DNA of 64,000 nucleotides from Escherichia coli. GTDB lineage: Bacteria; Pseudomonadota; Gammaproteobacteria; Enterobacterales; Enterobacteriaceae. The DNA lies in the NCBI RefSeq assembly GCF_011881725.1, contig NZ_JAATUR010000001.1:186001-250000 (forward strand), given 5' to 3'. Both the position numbers and the translations under genes were made by a program. The notes below the pieces were generated by a model. That model searched no databases. It saw nothing but the letters and a program-made list of their open reading frames with translations, and was not told the origin of the DNA. How positions within the stretch are numbered: the stretch's first letter is position 1; each line of letters begins with the position of its first letter. This document shows positions 23,299 through 39,422 of this stretch, in pieces.

Positions 23299-25233
23299 TT
23301 ACTTGTCGCCTAACTGCTCTGACATGGTGTTACCCGGGTTCGGCGTACGCGGTTCATCAACCGGACGCGGAGCCTTTGGACTACCATTATCGCCAGAATT
23401 GTTAGAAGCGCCTGGTTCTTCCCAGCCCGCTGGCGGACGTACATCGCGACGAGCCATCAGGTCGTCAATCTGCGGTGCGTCGATGGTCTCATATTTCATA
23501 AGCGCATCTTTCATCGCATGCAGAATATCCATATTGTCGGTCAAAAGCTGACGAGCACGATTATAGTTACGCTCAATCAGTGCTTTCACTTCCTGGTCGA
23601 TGATACGTGCAGTTTCATCGGACATATGTTTCGCTTTCGCCACGCTACGGCCGAGGAATACTTCACCTTCTTCTTCCGCGTACAGCAGCGGACCCAATTT
23701 CTCAGAGAAGCCCCACTGGGTCACCATGTTACGCGCCAGGTTGGTCGCAACTTTAATATCGTTGGACGCCCCGGTAGAAACATGTTCCGGCCCGTAGATG
23801 ATCTCTTCCGCCAGACGACCGCCGTACAGCGTAGAAATCTGACTTTCCAGTTTCTGACGGCTGGCACTGATTGCGTCGCCTTCAGGCAGGAAGAAGGTCA
23901 CACCCAGCGCACGACCACGCGGGATAATCGTCACTTTATGTACCGGATCGTGTTCTGGCACCAGGCGACCGATAATCGCGTGCCCCGCTTCGTGGTAAGC
24001 AGTCGATTCTTTCTGCGCTTCCGTCATCACCATGGAGCGACGTTCCGCACCCATCATGATTTTATCTTTTGCTTTCTCGAACTCAACCATCGACACAACG
24101 CGTTTGTTGCCACGAGCAGCGAACAGCGCCGCTTCGTTCACCAGGTTCGCCAGGTCTGCACCGGAGAAGCCAGGGGTACCACGGGCAATGATTGCCGCGT
24201 CAATATCCGGAGCCAATGGTACGCGACGCATGTGAACTTTCAGGATTTGCTCACGACCGCGAACATCTGGCAGGCCAACCACAACCTGACGGTCGAAACG
24301 GCCAGGACGCAGCAGCGCCGGGTCGAGAACGTCCGGACGGTTAGTCGCAGCGATAACGATGATACCTTCGTTACCTTCGAAGCCGTCCATCTCAACCAGC
24401 ATCTGGTTCAGGGTTTGTTCACGTTCATCGTGACCACCGCCCAGGCCTGCGCCACGTTGGCGGCCTACGGCGTCGATTTCATCAATAAAGATGATGCACG
24501 GTGCCGCTTTCTTCGCCTGTTCGAACATGTCACGCACACGGGATGCACCAACACCGACGAACATTTCTACGAAGTCAGAACCGGAAATGGTAAAGAACGG
24601 AACTTTTGCTTCGCCTGCAATAGCTTTCGCCAGTAGCGTTTTACCGGTACCCGGAGGACCGACCATCAGGACGCCTTTCGGGATCTTACCGCCGAGTTTC
24701 TGGAAACGGCTCGGCTCACGCAGATACTCAACCAGCTCCGCAACTTCTTCTTTTGCTTCGTCGCAGCCCGCCACGTCAGCAAAGGTCGTTTTGATCTGAT
24801 CTTCCGTTAGCATGCGCGCTTTGCTCTTACCAAACGACATGGCACCTTTGCCACCACCGCCCTGCATTTGACGCATGAAGAAGATCCAGACACCAATCAG
24901 CAACAGCATCGGGAACCAGGAGATGAAGATAGAAGCCAGCAGGCTTGGCTCTTCAGGCGGTTCACCGACAACCTTGACGTTCTTGGTCAACAGGTTATCC
25001 AGTAACTTCGGATCCTGAATCGGAATGTAAGTGGTATAACGGTTACTATCTTTCTTGGTAACGTTGATTTCACGTCCGTTGATACGCGCTTCACGAACCT
25101 GGTCGTTATTGACCTCTTGTAGGAAGGTAGAGTAATCCACCTTACGTCCATTAGACTCGCTGGGCCCAAAGCTCTGGAATACTGACATCAGCACAACGGC
25201 AATGACCAGCCAGAGTATTAGGTTTTTCGCCAT
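23299..25233 (-). CDS. ftsH: FtsH, ATP-dependent membrane zinc metalloprotease
   Basis: Membrane-anchored AAA protease that degrades LpxC, sigma-32 and damaged membrane proteins. 644 residues: membrane helices about 5-24 and 96-120, Walker A GPPGTGKT near 192, Walker B IIFIDEID near 248, [20 protein letters not shown], zinc motif HEAGH near 414, and a Pro-rich C-terminus. An upstream in-frame TTG at 25242 with a better-spaced AGAGG would add three residues (MSDMAKN); I keep ATG at 25233 by family convention. It follows rlmE by about 100 bases. Confidence 0.97.
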   Translation of the reverse strand: MAKNLILWLVIAVVLMSVFQSFGPSESNGRKVDYSTFLQEVNNDQVREARINGREINVTKKDSNRYTTYIPIQDPKLLDNLLTKNVKVVGEPPEEPSLLASIFISWFPMLLLIGVWIFFMRQMQGGGGKGAMSFGKSKARMLTEDQIKTTFADVAGCDEAKEEVAELVEYLREPSRFQKLGGKIPKGVLMVGPPGTGKTLLAKAIAGEAKVPFFTISGSDFVEMFVGVGASRVRDMFEQAKKAAPCIIFIDEIDAVGRQRGAGLGGGHDEREQTLNQMLVEMDGFEGNEGIIVIAATNRPDVLDPALLRPGRFDRQVVVGLPDVRGREQILKVHMRRVPLAPDIDAAIIARGTPGFSGADLANLVNEAALFAARGNKRVVSMVEFEKAKDKIMMGAERRSMVMTEAQKESTAYHEAGHAIIGRLVPEHDPVHKVTIIPRGRALGVTFFLPEGDAISASRQKLESQISTLYGGRLAEEIIYGPEHVSTGASNDIKVATNLARNMVTQWGFSEKLGPLLYAEEEGEVFLGRSVAKAKHMSDETARIIDQEVKALIERNYNRARQLLTDNMDILHAMKDALMKYETIDAPQIDDLMARRDVRPPAGWEEPGASNNSGDNGSPKAPRPVDEPRTPNPGNTMSEQLGDK

Positions 25234-25332
25234 GTCACTCAAGGGATTAACCTCTTATTACAACTGTGTTAAAAACAGCGTCAGGATACTCTATATCCAG
25301 CATCTTTCAAACTTTCGTCTGAAATCTCCCGG

Positions 25333-25962
25333 TTAGGGTTTACGCCCGGTCGCTACAATATACACTTCCCGCGAACGTGCGCGAGAAGAGTCCGGCTTAC
25401 GAACTTTGACCTTCGTAAACAGGGAGCGAATTTCCCTTAGATACTCATCGAAACCTTCGCCCTGGAACACCTTCACTACAAAACTGCCACCCGGCGCTAA
25501 TACATCACGACACATTTCTAGCGCCAGTTCCACCAGATACATGGCACGGGGGATATCCACCGCCGGTGTTCCGCTCATGTTTGGTGCCATATCGGACATG
25601 ACAACCTGGACTTTACTGTCGCCTACGCGTTCCAGCAGTGCTTTCATCACCAGTTCATCACGAAAATCGCCCTGAAGAAAGTCCACACCAACGATAGGAT
25701 CCATAGGTAAAAGATCACAAGCGATGATGCGGCCTTTGCCGCCAATTTGGGTGACCACATATTGTGACCAACCACCTGGAGCAGCACCAAGGTCGACAAC
25801 CGTCATTCCCGGTTTAAAAAGTTTGTCACTTTGCTGTATTTCATCAAGTTTAAACCAGGCTCGGGAACGTAACCCCTTTTTCTGTGCCTGTTGAACATAT
25901 TTATCGCTAAAGTGTTCCTGAAGCCAGCGACTGGAGCTGGCAGAACGCTTCTTACCTGTCAT
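25333..25962 (-). CDS. rlmE: RlmE (RrmJ/FtsJ), 23S rRNA U2552 2'-O-methyltransferase
   Basis: Heat-shock methyltransferase acting on the 50S A-loop. 209 residues; the SAM-binding motif [13 protein letters not shown] is near 57-69, with catalytic Lys38 in [10 protein letters not shown], Asp in [11 protein letters not shown] near 124 and Lys in [11 protein letters not shown] near 164. It heads the rlmE-ftsH operon and is divergent from yhbY. A heat-shock sigma-32 promoter is known here; I could not place it with certainty. Confidence 0.97.
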
Positions 25963-26021
25963 TTAACTTTCCCATTGGGATAACTCATCGTAACCAATTG
26001 CGTAAATTTTTACGCGCCTAT

Positions 26022-26051
26022 TTGGTGATATATGGGAGATGGCGGTAGAAT
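26022..26051 (+). promoter_or_regulatory. Probable yhbY promoter
   Basis: -35 TTGGTG (26022-26027), 18-bp spacer, -10 TAGAAT (26046-26051), 37 bases before the yhbY ATG. Assigned by pattern only. Confidence 0.5.
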
Positions 26052-26088
26052 GACCCGTTTTCAATCCCAACGTAAGCAAAAAAATACG

Positions 26089-26382
26089 ATGAATCTGAGT
26101 ACTAAACAAAAACAGCACCTGAAAGGTCTGGCACATCCGCTCAAGCCAGTTGTTCTGCTTGGCAGTAATGGTTTGACCGAAGGGGTGCTGGCCGAGATTG
26201 AACAAGCGTTAGAGCACCATGAACTCATCAAGGTGAAAATCGCCACCGAAGATCGCGAAACTAAAACCTTGATCGTGGAAGCTATCGTGCGCGAAACCGG
26301 CGCCTGTAATGTACAGGTCATCGGTAAAACGCTGGTGCTTTATCGCCCAACTAAAGAACGTAAAATCTCGCTGCCACGCTAA
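26089..26382 (+). CDS. yhbY: YhbY, CRM-domain RNA-binding protein of pre-50S particles
   Basis: 97-residue single CRM-domain protein associated with 50S precursors. It starts MNLSTKQKQHLKGLAH; the GxxG-type RNA-binding loop is LGSNGLTEGV near 24-33. Nineteen upstream codons are open, but the promoter elements overlap them. Its position next to rlmE fits a ribosome-assembly role. Confidence 0.93.
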   Translation: MNLSTKQKQHLKGLAHPLKPVVLLGSNGLTEGVLAEIEQALEHHELIKVKIATEDRETKTLIVEAIVRETGACNVQVIGKTLVLYRPTKERKISLPR

Positions 26383-26470
26383 GATTATCCTAAAGTTACA
26401 CACATTTACTGTGTAAAACGAGGGGTTTTCCGCAGGCAGGAGAGCAAAATGCCACGCTCTGTTCGTTGAT

Positions 26471-26497
26471 AAAAGGCCGCATAGCGGCCTTTTTCCA
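26471..26497. terminator. Bidirectional terminator between yhbY and greA
   Basis: Perfect 10-bp stem AAAAGGCCGC/GCGGCCTTTT (26471-26480 with 26484-26493), 3-base loop, with a T-run on the right and A-run on the left. It serves yhbY rightward and greA leftward. Confidence 0.92.
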
Positions 26498-26537
26498 TTC
26501 TTTACAATACATCAACATTTTGAGTATTGGGTAATTC

Positions 26538-27014
<477 letters not shown>

Positions 27015-27041
27015 TTGTTATACCTCTTGAATATTCCTGAT

Positions 27042-27063
27042 GGGGCGAGTCTCCACTCGCCCC
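27042..27063 (-). promoter_or_regulatory. Strong hairpin in the greA leader
   Basis: Perfect 9-bp stem GGGGCGAGT/ACTCGCCCC (27042-27050 with 27055-27063), 4-base loop, 27 bases upstream of the greA ATG. There is no U-run directly after it, so it is more likely an mRNA stability or pausing element than a terminator. Confidence 0.7.
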
Positions 27064-27104
27064 GGCTGTTCGGCATGCCCGGCACAACTCCTCGTCGGGA
27101 CCAG

Positions 27105-27150
27105 AAGCAAAAAAATACCAACCCGGGAGCAGGCCCCAGGTCAGCAATAA
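27105..27150 (-). ncRNA. GraL-like short leader RNA of greA (limits approximate)
   Basis: In the leader, ACCTGGG and CCCGGGT (leftward 27141-27135 and 27127-27121) form a 7-bp stem with one G-U pair, followed 5 bases later by seven U (27115-27109). E. coli is known to make an array of short GraL transcripts from the greA leader by termination. The 5' end here is a guess from promoter distance. Confidence 0.4.
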
Positions 27151-27261
27151 TTCACATTTTGATAGCCATTTTACCCTGAAGTTCCCGAAGGGTCATCGTT
27201 TACTTTATAGGGCGTTGCGCCGTAGTATGACGGCTCGATTCCAGGTTGTTAGCGCGAGATT

Positions 27262-28695
<1,434 letters not shown>

Positions 28696-28704
28696 TTTAA
28701 AGAG

Positions 28705-28730
28705 AAACCCCGGCGCATGGCCGGGGTTTT
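28705..28730. terminator. Bidirectional terminator between dacB and obgE
   Basis: Stem CCCCGG/CCGGGG (28708-28713 with 28721-28726), flanked by AAA and TTTT, lies between the two convergent stops. Confidence 0.9.
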
Positions 28731-28735
28731 GCTGA

Positions 28736-29923
<1,188 letters not shown>

Positions 29924-30889
29924 TCATTCGCCTGCGCGGGGTTGCGATACCACCGTTGTATACTTACGTAATCCGCCCCAAATACGATGACCAATGGCGG
30001 AATACATCGCGCCCGCAACCACGACAAACGCACCGAGATAACCTAAAAGGTTTAACATCGGTCTGGCGAAGAAATCGGGCCAGGCCAGTGATAAAAGATC
30101 TGAAAAAAACAGCGTAAACAGTGGGGTAAGCGTGATGATCGCGCTCACCTGAGCTGCCTGCCAGCGAGCCATCGCTTCCGCCAGGGCGCCATATCCTACT
30201 AAGGTATTCAGTCCGCAAAAAATTAAACATGCGAGCTGCCATTGGCTAAGCTGCGCTATTACCCCAGGCTTCGCCAGTGGGAAGAGCGCAATTGTACACA
30301 AAGTGTACAGCAAAAACAGGATCTGCGGTGAGGCCAGCCGACGCAATAAAACCTTTTGCGCCACGCCATAACTCACCCAAACCGTCGCCGCACCGACCCC
30401 AAAGATAACTCCCCAGGTGTAATCAGTGAGCTTTGTAAATATCTCGACCAGACTGGTGTTAAAAAACATCACCAGGCCGCTCAGGAGCATCAATGCCCCC
30501 ACAACCTGGGTGCTGCGCATTTTTTCTTTCAGAATAAATACGCTGGCAACCATCATGCCTACTGGTGAGAGTTGCCCAATCACCTGCGAGGCAGTCGGAC
30601 TCAGATACTGTAGGGATGAGCTGAACAGGATGAAGTTCCCAAACAGCCCGGCAGTTGCTACAGCCAGCAAAATCAGCCAGCGCGGCTTACGAAACACTCG
30701 CAATGGCGGTAACTTCTTCTTCACCGCAAGAATGGCGCCAAGACCTATACTCGCCATTAAGAAACGGTAAAACACGATCGTCGGAGGCTCCATCACCTCC
30801 AGCACCTGCTTCATTGCGATTGGCAATGCACCCCAGCAAATTGCGGTAGTGAGCGCCAAAAGAATACCAATGCCTGCCTGCTGCTTCAT
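29924..30889 (-). CDS. yhbE: YhbE, EamA/DMT-family inner-membrane transporter
   Basis: 321-residue protein with about ten membrane helices in two EamA repeats; the substrate is unknown. It starts MKQQAGIGILLALTTA after GGGAATACGG; seven more codons are open upstream. The second repeat begins near YTWGVIFGVGAATVW. It lies between rpmA and obgE on the same strand, an arrangement conserved in enterobacteria without a clear functional link. Confidence 0.93.
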   Translation of the reverse strand: MKQQAGIGILLALTTAICWGALPIAMKQVLEVMEPPTIVFYRFLMASIGLGAILAVKKKLPPLRVFRKPRWLILLAVATAGLFGNFILFSSSLQYLSPTASQVIGQLSPVGMMVASVFILKEKMRSTQVVGALMLLSGLVMFFNTSLVEIFTKLTDYTWGVIFGVGAATVWVSYGVAQKVLLRRLASPQILFLLYTLCTIALFPLAKPGVIAQLSQWQLACLIFCGLNTLVGYGALAEAMARWQAAQVSAIITLTPLFTLFFSDLLSLAWPDFFARPMLNLLGYLGAFVVVAGAMYSAIGHRIWGGLRKYTTVVSQPRAGE

Positions 30890-30960
30890 ACCGTATTCCC
30901 TACAAAGCACATTTGCGGATTAACGCCGCACCATGCGCATTTTTACCGGTTATCGAATGT

Positions 30961-30990
30961 AAAAAGCCCCGCAACGTGTTGCGGGGCTTT
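30961..30990 (-). terminator. Terminator after rpmA
   Basis: A 13-bp near-perfect stem, core GCCCCGCAAC/GTTGCGGGGC (30966-30975 with 30978-30987), followed by a leftward U-run. Partial readthrough probably feeds yhbE-obgE. Confidence 0.9.
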
Positions 30991-31015
30991 CATCCGTTAC
31001 CGGGACGCGAAAAAC

Positions 31016-31641
<626 letters not shown>

Positions 31642-31677
31642 TCAGAGTGCGCTATAAATATTCACAATAGGGCGCGA

Positions 31678-31706
31678 ATATTACGCAAAACGCACGCCTT
31701 TGACAA
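31678..31706 (-). promoter_or_regulatory. rplU sigma-70 promoter
   Basis: Leftward -35 TTGTCA (31706-31701), 17-bp spacer, -10 TAATAT (31683-31678), followed by a GC-rich discriminator (tcgcgccc) typical of stringently controlled promoters. Confidence 0.85.
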
Positions 31707-31863
31707 GTGCTACAGTCAATACACGAAGAAAAAAAACACAACTTGTACGGTAACGTTTATCTGTGCCATTTTTTCAGTACAATCACTCTATATTCCTAAC
31801 CATAAACCCTAAGTTGCCTCTGTTCACAGTAAGGTAATCGGGGCGAAAAGCCCGGCTTTTGCG

Positions 31864-32835
31864 ATGAATTTAGAAAAAATCAATGAGTTAACCGCGCAAG
31901 ATATGGCGGGTGTTAATGCGGCAATTCTCGAGCAGCTTAATTCCGACGTCCAGCTGATCAATCAGTTAGGCTATTACATCGTCAGCGGCGGCGGTAAACG
32001 TATTCGTCCGATGATTGCTGTACTGGCTGCACGAGCTGTTGGCTATGAGGGGAATGCACATGTCACCATTGCTGCCCTAATTGAGTTTATCCACACGGCG
32101 ACTCTGCTTCACGACGACGTTGTGGATGAATCAGATATGCGCCGAGGGAAAGCTACCGCCAACGCCGCGTTTGGTAACGCTGCCAGTGTGCTGGTAGGCG
32201 ATTTTATTTATACCCGTGCGTTCCAGATGATGACCAGCCTCGGCTCGCTCAAAGTGCTGGAAGTGATGTCAGAAGCCGTAAACGTCATCGCGGAAGGTGA
32301 AGTTCTGCAACTGATGAACGTTAATGATCCGAACATTAGTGAAGAAAACTACATGCGGGTTATTTACAGCAAAACCGCACGTCTGTTCGAGGCTGCTGCT
32401 CAGTGTTCCGGTATTCTGGCAGGCTGTACGCCGGAAGAGGAAAAAGGTCTGCAAGATTATGGTCGTTACCTCGGCACCGCTTTCCAGTTAATCGACGATC
32501 TACTTGATTACAATGCCGATGGCGAACAATTGGGTAAAAACGTCGGGGATGACCTGAACGAAGGAAAACCAACGCTGCCGTTGTTGCATGCGATGCATCA
32601 TGGCACACCAGAACAGGCACAGATGATCCGTACTGCCATCGAACAAGGGAACGGTCGACATCTTCTGGAACCGGTTCTGGAAGCGATGAACGCTTGCGGC
32701 TCTCTGGAATGGACTCGTCAGCGTGCAGAGCAAGAAGCAGACAAAGCCATTGCTGCATTGCAAGTGTTGCCAGATACCCCGTGGCGAGAAGCGTTAATTG
32801 GCCTCGCACACATTGCTGTTCAACGCGATCGTTAA
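31864..32835 (+). CDS. ispB: Octaprenyl diphosphate synthase
   Basis: Makes the C40 side chain of ubiquinone-8 and menaquinone-8. 323 residues; first Asp-rich motif LLHDDVVDESD near 81-91, second LIDDLLDYNAD near 210-220, plus GGGKRIRP near 44. It is divergent from rplU, with its start 48 bases after a TATATT element. Confidence 0.97.
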   Translation: MNLEKINELTAQDMAGVNAAILEQLNSDVQLINQLGYYIVSGGGKRIRPMIAVLAARAVGYEGNAHVTIAALIEFIHTATLLHDDVVDESDMRRGKATANAAFGNAASVLVGDFIYTRAFQMMTSLGSLKVLEVMSEAVNVIAEGEVLQLMNVNDPNISEENYMRVIYSKTARLFEAAAQCSGILAGCTPEEEKGLQDYGRYLGTAFQLIDDLLDYNADGEQLGKNVGDDLNEGKPTLPLLHAMHHGTPEQAQMIRTAIEQGNGRHLLEPVLEAMNACGSLEWTRQRAEQEADKAIAALQVLPDTPWREALIGLAHIAVQRDR

Positions 32836-32845
32836 TCCCCTCCTG

Positions 32846-32870
32846 TTATCCCGCGTACCGCGCGGGATAA
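32846..32870 (+). terminator. Hairpin after ispB
   Basis: Perfect 10-bp stem TTATCCCGCG/CGCGGGATAA (32846-32855 with 32861-32870), 5-base loop, 10 bases after the stop. It has only a weak U-run. Confidence 0.7.
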
Positions 32871-33004
32871 TTCCAGTAAAATCCCAAAAAGCTCCATTTA
32901 GCATAAATCCGACTGAAATACAGACGACTTATCTTGATATATTCTGAATATTCACACTCTTTACAGGAACTTTTTAGAGCAAAGCGTCATCGGGAGTATA
33001 GTGA

Positions 33005-33026
33005 TGTTCTACAGAACACATGTTCT
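33005..33026 (+). promoter_or_regulatory. Alternating inverted-repeat array upstream of sfsB
   Basis: TGTTCT-AC-AGAACA-CA-TGTTCT: three identical 6-base half-sites in alternating orientation with an 8-bp period, just after a TATAGT -10-like element (32997-33002) and 35 bases before the sfsB start. The arrangement is that of an operator for a small dimeric DNA-binding protein, and sfsB encodes one. Autoregulation is my inference. Confidence 0.6.
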
Positions 33027-33060
33027 GAATGAGAGCGACTAACTTAAGGAGTGAGGAAAG

Positions 33061-33339
33061 ATGGAGAATAATTTCATTGACTGGCATCCCGCCGATATCA
33101 TTGCGGGTTTGCGAAAAAGAGGAACGTCAATGGCGGCGGAATCTCGCAGAAATGGTTTAAGCTCCTCAACGCTGGCGAATGCATTATCGCGCCCGTGGCC
33201 GAAAGGAGAGATGATTATTGCGAAAGCATTAGGAACTGATCCTTGGGTTATCTGGCCATCACGCTATCATGACCCCCTGACCCATGAGTTTATCGACAGA
33301 TCGCAGTTGATGCGCAGCTACACCAAACCGCAAAAATGA
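33061..33339 (+). CDS. sfsB: SfsB (Nlp), Ner-like DNA-binding regulator
   Basis: 92-residue protein like the Ner repressors of Mu-type phages, with a helix-turn-helix around RNGLSSSTLANALSRPWPKGEM (about 27-48). Overproduction in E. coli is reported to affect maltose genes. Ribosome site AAGGAGTGAGG is strong. It is a single gene between ispB and the convergent murA. A repeated half-site array upstream could be its own operator. Confidence 0.92.
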   Translation: MENNFIDWHPADIIAGLRKRGTSMAAESRRNGLSSSTLANALSRPWPKGEMIIAKALGTDPWVIWPSRYHDPLTHEFIDRSQLMRSYTKPQK

Positions 33340-33349
33340 GTAGCCTGGC

Positions 33350-33373
33350 GGTAGCCCCGCGAACGGGGCTGCC
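33350..33373. terminator. Hairpin between convergent sfsB and murA
   Basis: 10-bp stem GGTAGCCCCG/CGGGGCTGCC (33350-33359 with 33364-33373, one G-U pair), loop CGAA. There is no T-run on either side, so it may act as a 3' stabiliser instead of an intrinsic terminator. Confidence 0.55.
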
Positions 33374-33386
33374 AGCTATCACACGA

Positions 33387-34646
<1,260 letters not shown>

Positions 34647-34700
34647 TTAGTTTGTTCTCAGTTAACAATTCATATCCGCTACCGGCGAGTCGCCCATAGC

Positions 34701-34955
34701 TCAAAAGCCGTTCAGTTTGCGATCGCGCGCCCACTCCGCCGGGGTATACGCTTTGATCGATACAGCATGAATGCGGTTATCCGCAATGTATTCCATCAGT
34801 GGGCCATAGACCGTCTGCTGTTTTTTAACCCGACTCATGCCGTCAAACAACTCACCCACGGCAATAACCTGAAAGTGGCTGCCATCGCCGGAAACGTGGA
34901 CTTCCTGGAGGGAGAGAGCGTTCATCAACACGCTCTGAATTTCATTATTTTCCAT
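34701..34955 (-). CDS. ibaG: IbaG, BolA-family protein
   Basis: 84-residue BolA/IbaG protein that binds a [2Fe-2S] cluster with monothiol glutaredoxin and is linked to acid stress. The conserved His and Cys/His positions fall in [16 protein letters not shown] and in [16 protein letters not shown]. An ATG five codons upstream is possible (89 residues); I use MENNEIQSV by family length. It precedes murA on the same strand. Confidence 0.94.
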
Positions 34956-35025
34956 GGGATCTTCAATCATCAGTTAATAAACCAGCGAAACATCTTAGAG
35001 CAAAGTTGCGCTGGCATAAATAAGC

Positions 35026-35056
35026 AAAAAGCCTCGCTGATAAATCAGACAAGGCT
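35026..35056 (-). terminator. Terminator after the mla operon
   Basis: Leftward two-part stem: AGCCT with AGGCT (35056-35052 and 35034-35030) and CTGAT with ATCAG (35048-35044, 35041-35037), followed by five U. It separates mlaB from ibaG-murA. Confidence 0.8.
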
Positions 35057-35114
35057 CAACTTGCAGGCAGGTTTGCCGAACAGGCGGTTAACGCCATATC
35101 CGGCCTGAAAAAAT

Positions 35115-35407
35115 TTAACGAGGCAGAACATCAGCAGGCAAATTATACAATTTCGCCAGGGTATATACTTTGTCGTTTACCCCCTGAAGTGTCACACTGT
35201 TGCCCTGCTTTTTCGCCAGATCGATAAGGTGGAGCAACAACGCCAGCCCCCCCGTATCTACACGGGAAACACGGCTAAGATCGATACAGGAAATCCCCTT
35301 TACTGCTTCCTCACGCATTTTCCAAAGTGGCAGCAGAACGTCCTGATCAAGCTCTCCGGATAACGCCAGAGTCTCCCCCGTCTGCATCCAGCTTAGTGAC
35401 TCGCTCA

Positions 35408-35408
<1 letters not shown>
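35115..35408 (-). CDS. mlaB: MlaB, STAS-domain subunit of the MlaFEDB transporter
   Basis: 97-residue cytoplasmic subunit needed for assembly and activity of the phospholipid ABC transporter. Conserved Thr52 is in SRVDTGGLALLLH (48-60). The ATG shares a base with the mlaC stop (TAATG). The frame is open 32 codons further upstream, but this is inside mlaC. Confidence 0.95.
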
Positions 35409-36061
<653 letters not shown>

Positions 36062-36619
36062 TTATTTCGTTGTACCCACAGGTTCAGTGGTTTCATTATT
36101 ACCTGGCGCAGCGGCTGGCGCATCGCCACTATTCTTATTGTCATCACCTTTACTGCCACTGCCATAAAGGAACTGACCAATGAGATCTTCCAGAACCATC
36201 GCAGATTTGGTGTCCTGAATCGTATCCCCCTCTTTCAGAATAGCAGTCCCCAGTTCCGGGTCTTCAAAACCGACGTTTAATGCCAGATATTGTTCTCCAA
36301 GCAAACCGGAAGTACGAATGCTCAACGAACTGGTATCAGGAATGTGGTTATAACGTTGTTCAATTTCCAACGTCACGCGCGGTAGATAGGTTTTCGGGTC
36401 CAGTGTAATATCTGCCACCCGGCCTACGACAACCCCCCCAATGCTGACCGGAGAGCGTGCTTTCAGGCCGCCAATGTTATCGAACGTCGCATAAAGCGTG
36501 TAGGTCGGTTCAGTACGTATGGACGTCACGTTCGCCGCCTTCAGGCAAACAAACAGCGCCGCCAGCAGTGCTGCTAATAAAAAGATACCCACCCAAATTT
36601 CATTTTTTTTCGTTTGCAT
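36062..36619 (-). CDS. mlaD: MlaD, MCE-domain lipid transporter subunit
   Basis: Inner-membrane anchored hexameric ring of the Mla system. 185 residues: one N-terminal helix (about 8-28), MCE domain (YTLYATFDNIGGLKARSPV onwards, to about 118), an amphipathic helix, then a low-complexity tail with GSGSKGDDNKNSGDAPAAA. It is two residues longer than my memory of K-12 (183), due to an extra Gly-Ser before SKGDD. The start MQTKKNEIWVG is four bases after the mlaE stop. Confidence 0.96.
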   Translation of the reverse strand: MQTKKNEIWVGIFLLAALLAALFVCLKAANVTSIRTEPTYTLYATFDNIGGLKARSPVSIGGVVVGRVADITLDPKTYLPRVTLEIEQRYNHIPDTSSLSIRTSGLLGEQYLALNVGFEDPELGTAILKEGDTIQDTKSAMVLEDLIGQFLYGSGSKGDDNKNSGDAPAAAPGNNETTEPVGTTK

Positions 36620-36623
36620 GAAC

Positions 36624-38223
<1,600 letters not shown>

Positions 38224-38431
38224 AATTCACCCTTCGTCTTGCGTTAATTTTCTAAGCATGGCGCTCAATTTAACCTTGAACCCAACATATTTACAGAATA
38301 TTACCCGCCGCGGTTAGCGAAAGCTGGCATTTGTTTTACTTTTTAGTCGCATAAAGTCAAAATTAAGAATCCGTCTCGGCTTTCTGAAAATCTTCAGCGA
38401 CCGGCGAGTATACCTGAAGAAAGGACGTTAG

Positions 38432-39409
38432 ATGCTTTTAGCTACGGCACTGTTAATTGTTGGTTTACTTTTGGTCGTTTACAGTGCCGACCGTCTGGTA
38501 TTTGCCGCCTCTATTCTTTGCCGTACTTTTGGCATCCCGCCACTGATCATTGGCATGACCGTAGTCAGTATTGGCACATCACTTCCAGAAATAATCGTTT
38601 CGCTTGCCGCGTCGCTGCATGAACAACGAGATTTAGCCGTCGGCACAGCACTCGGCTCGAACATAATCAATATTTTACTGATTCTCGGTCTGGCTGCGCT
38701 GGTGCGCCCTTTTACCGTCCATTCCGATGTTCTGCGCCGTGAATTACCATTAATGTTATTAGCCAGTGTGGTGGCCGGTTCCGTACTCTATGACGGACAA
38801 CTTGGTCGCAGCGATGGTATCTTTCTCCTCTCTCTGGCTGTGCTATGGCTGCTGTTCATTGTTAAACTTGCACGTCAGGCAGAACGCCAGGGGACTGACA
38901 GCCTGACCAGAGAACAGCTTGCAGAGCTACCGCGCGAAGGTGGTTTGCCTGTTGCGTTTTTATGGCTCGGCATTGCATTGATTATCATGCCGGTGGCAAC
39001 GCGGATGGTGATTGATAACGCCACCGTACTGGCGAATTACTTTGCCATCAGCGAGTTGACTATTGGTCTGACGGCAATCGCTATCGGCACTAGTCTGCCG
39101 GAACTGGCAACCGCGATAGCTGGTTTTCGCAAAGGTGAAAACGATATCGCTGTCGGTAATATCATTGGCGCGAATATTTTTAATATTGTCATCGTGCTGG
39201 GTTTACCCGCGCTGATAACGCCCGGGGAGGTTAACCCACTAGCGTACAGCCGTGACTGCAGCGTGATGCTGTTGGTTAGCATTATTTTTGCGTTGCTATG
39301 CTGGCGACGTTCCCCACAACCTGGCCGTGGCATTGGGGTATTATTAACAGGCGGATTTGTCGTATGGCTGGCGATGTTGTACTGGTTATCGCCAATACTC
39401 GTTGAATAA
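38432..39409 (+). CDS. yrbG: YrbG, Ca2+/cation antiporter family membrane protein
   Basis: 325-residue inner-membrane protein with two inverted repeats of the cation/Ca exchanger superfamily. The alpha repeats are visible as SIGTSLPEIIVSLAAS near 48-63 with GTALGSNIINILLILG, and AIGTSLPELATAIAG near 215 with VGNIIGANIFNIVIVLG. Transported ion in vivo is unsure. It has a good ribosome site (AAGGA) and heads the yrbG-kdsD-kdsC-lptCAB cluster. Confidence 0.94.
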   Translation: MLLATALLIVGLLLVVYSADRLVFAASILCRTFGIPPLIIGMTVVSIGTSLPEIIVSLAASLHEQRDLAVGTALGSNIINILLILGLAALVRPFTVHSDVLRRELPLMLLASVVAGSVLYDGQLGRSDGIFLLSLAVLWLLFIVKLARQAERQGTDSLTREQLAELPREGGLPVAFLWLGIALIIMPVATRMVIDNATVLANYFAISELTIGLTAIAIGTSLPELATAIAGFRKGENDIAVGNIIGANIFNIVIVLGLPALITPGEVNPLAYSRDCSVMLLVSIIFALLCWRRSPQPGRGIGVLLTGGFVVWLAMLYWLSPILVE

Positions 39410-39422
39410 CTGGAAACGGATT

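Noticed and set aside
23518..24636. 372-codon open frame opposite ftsH
   Set aside because: Antisense shadow of ftsH, no coding features of its own.
26022..26088. N-terminal extension of YhbY by 19 residues
   Set aside because: The extra codons overlap the likely promoter and the protein family starts at MNLSTKQKQ.
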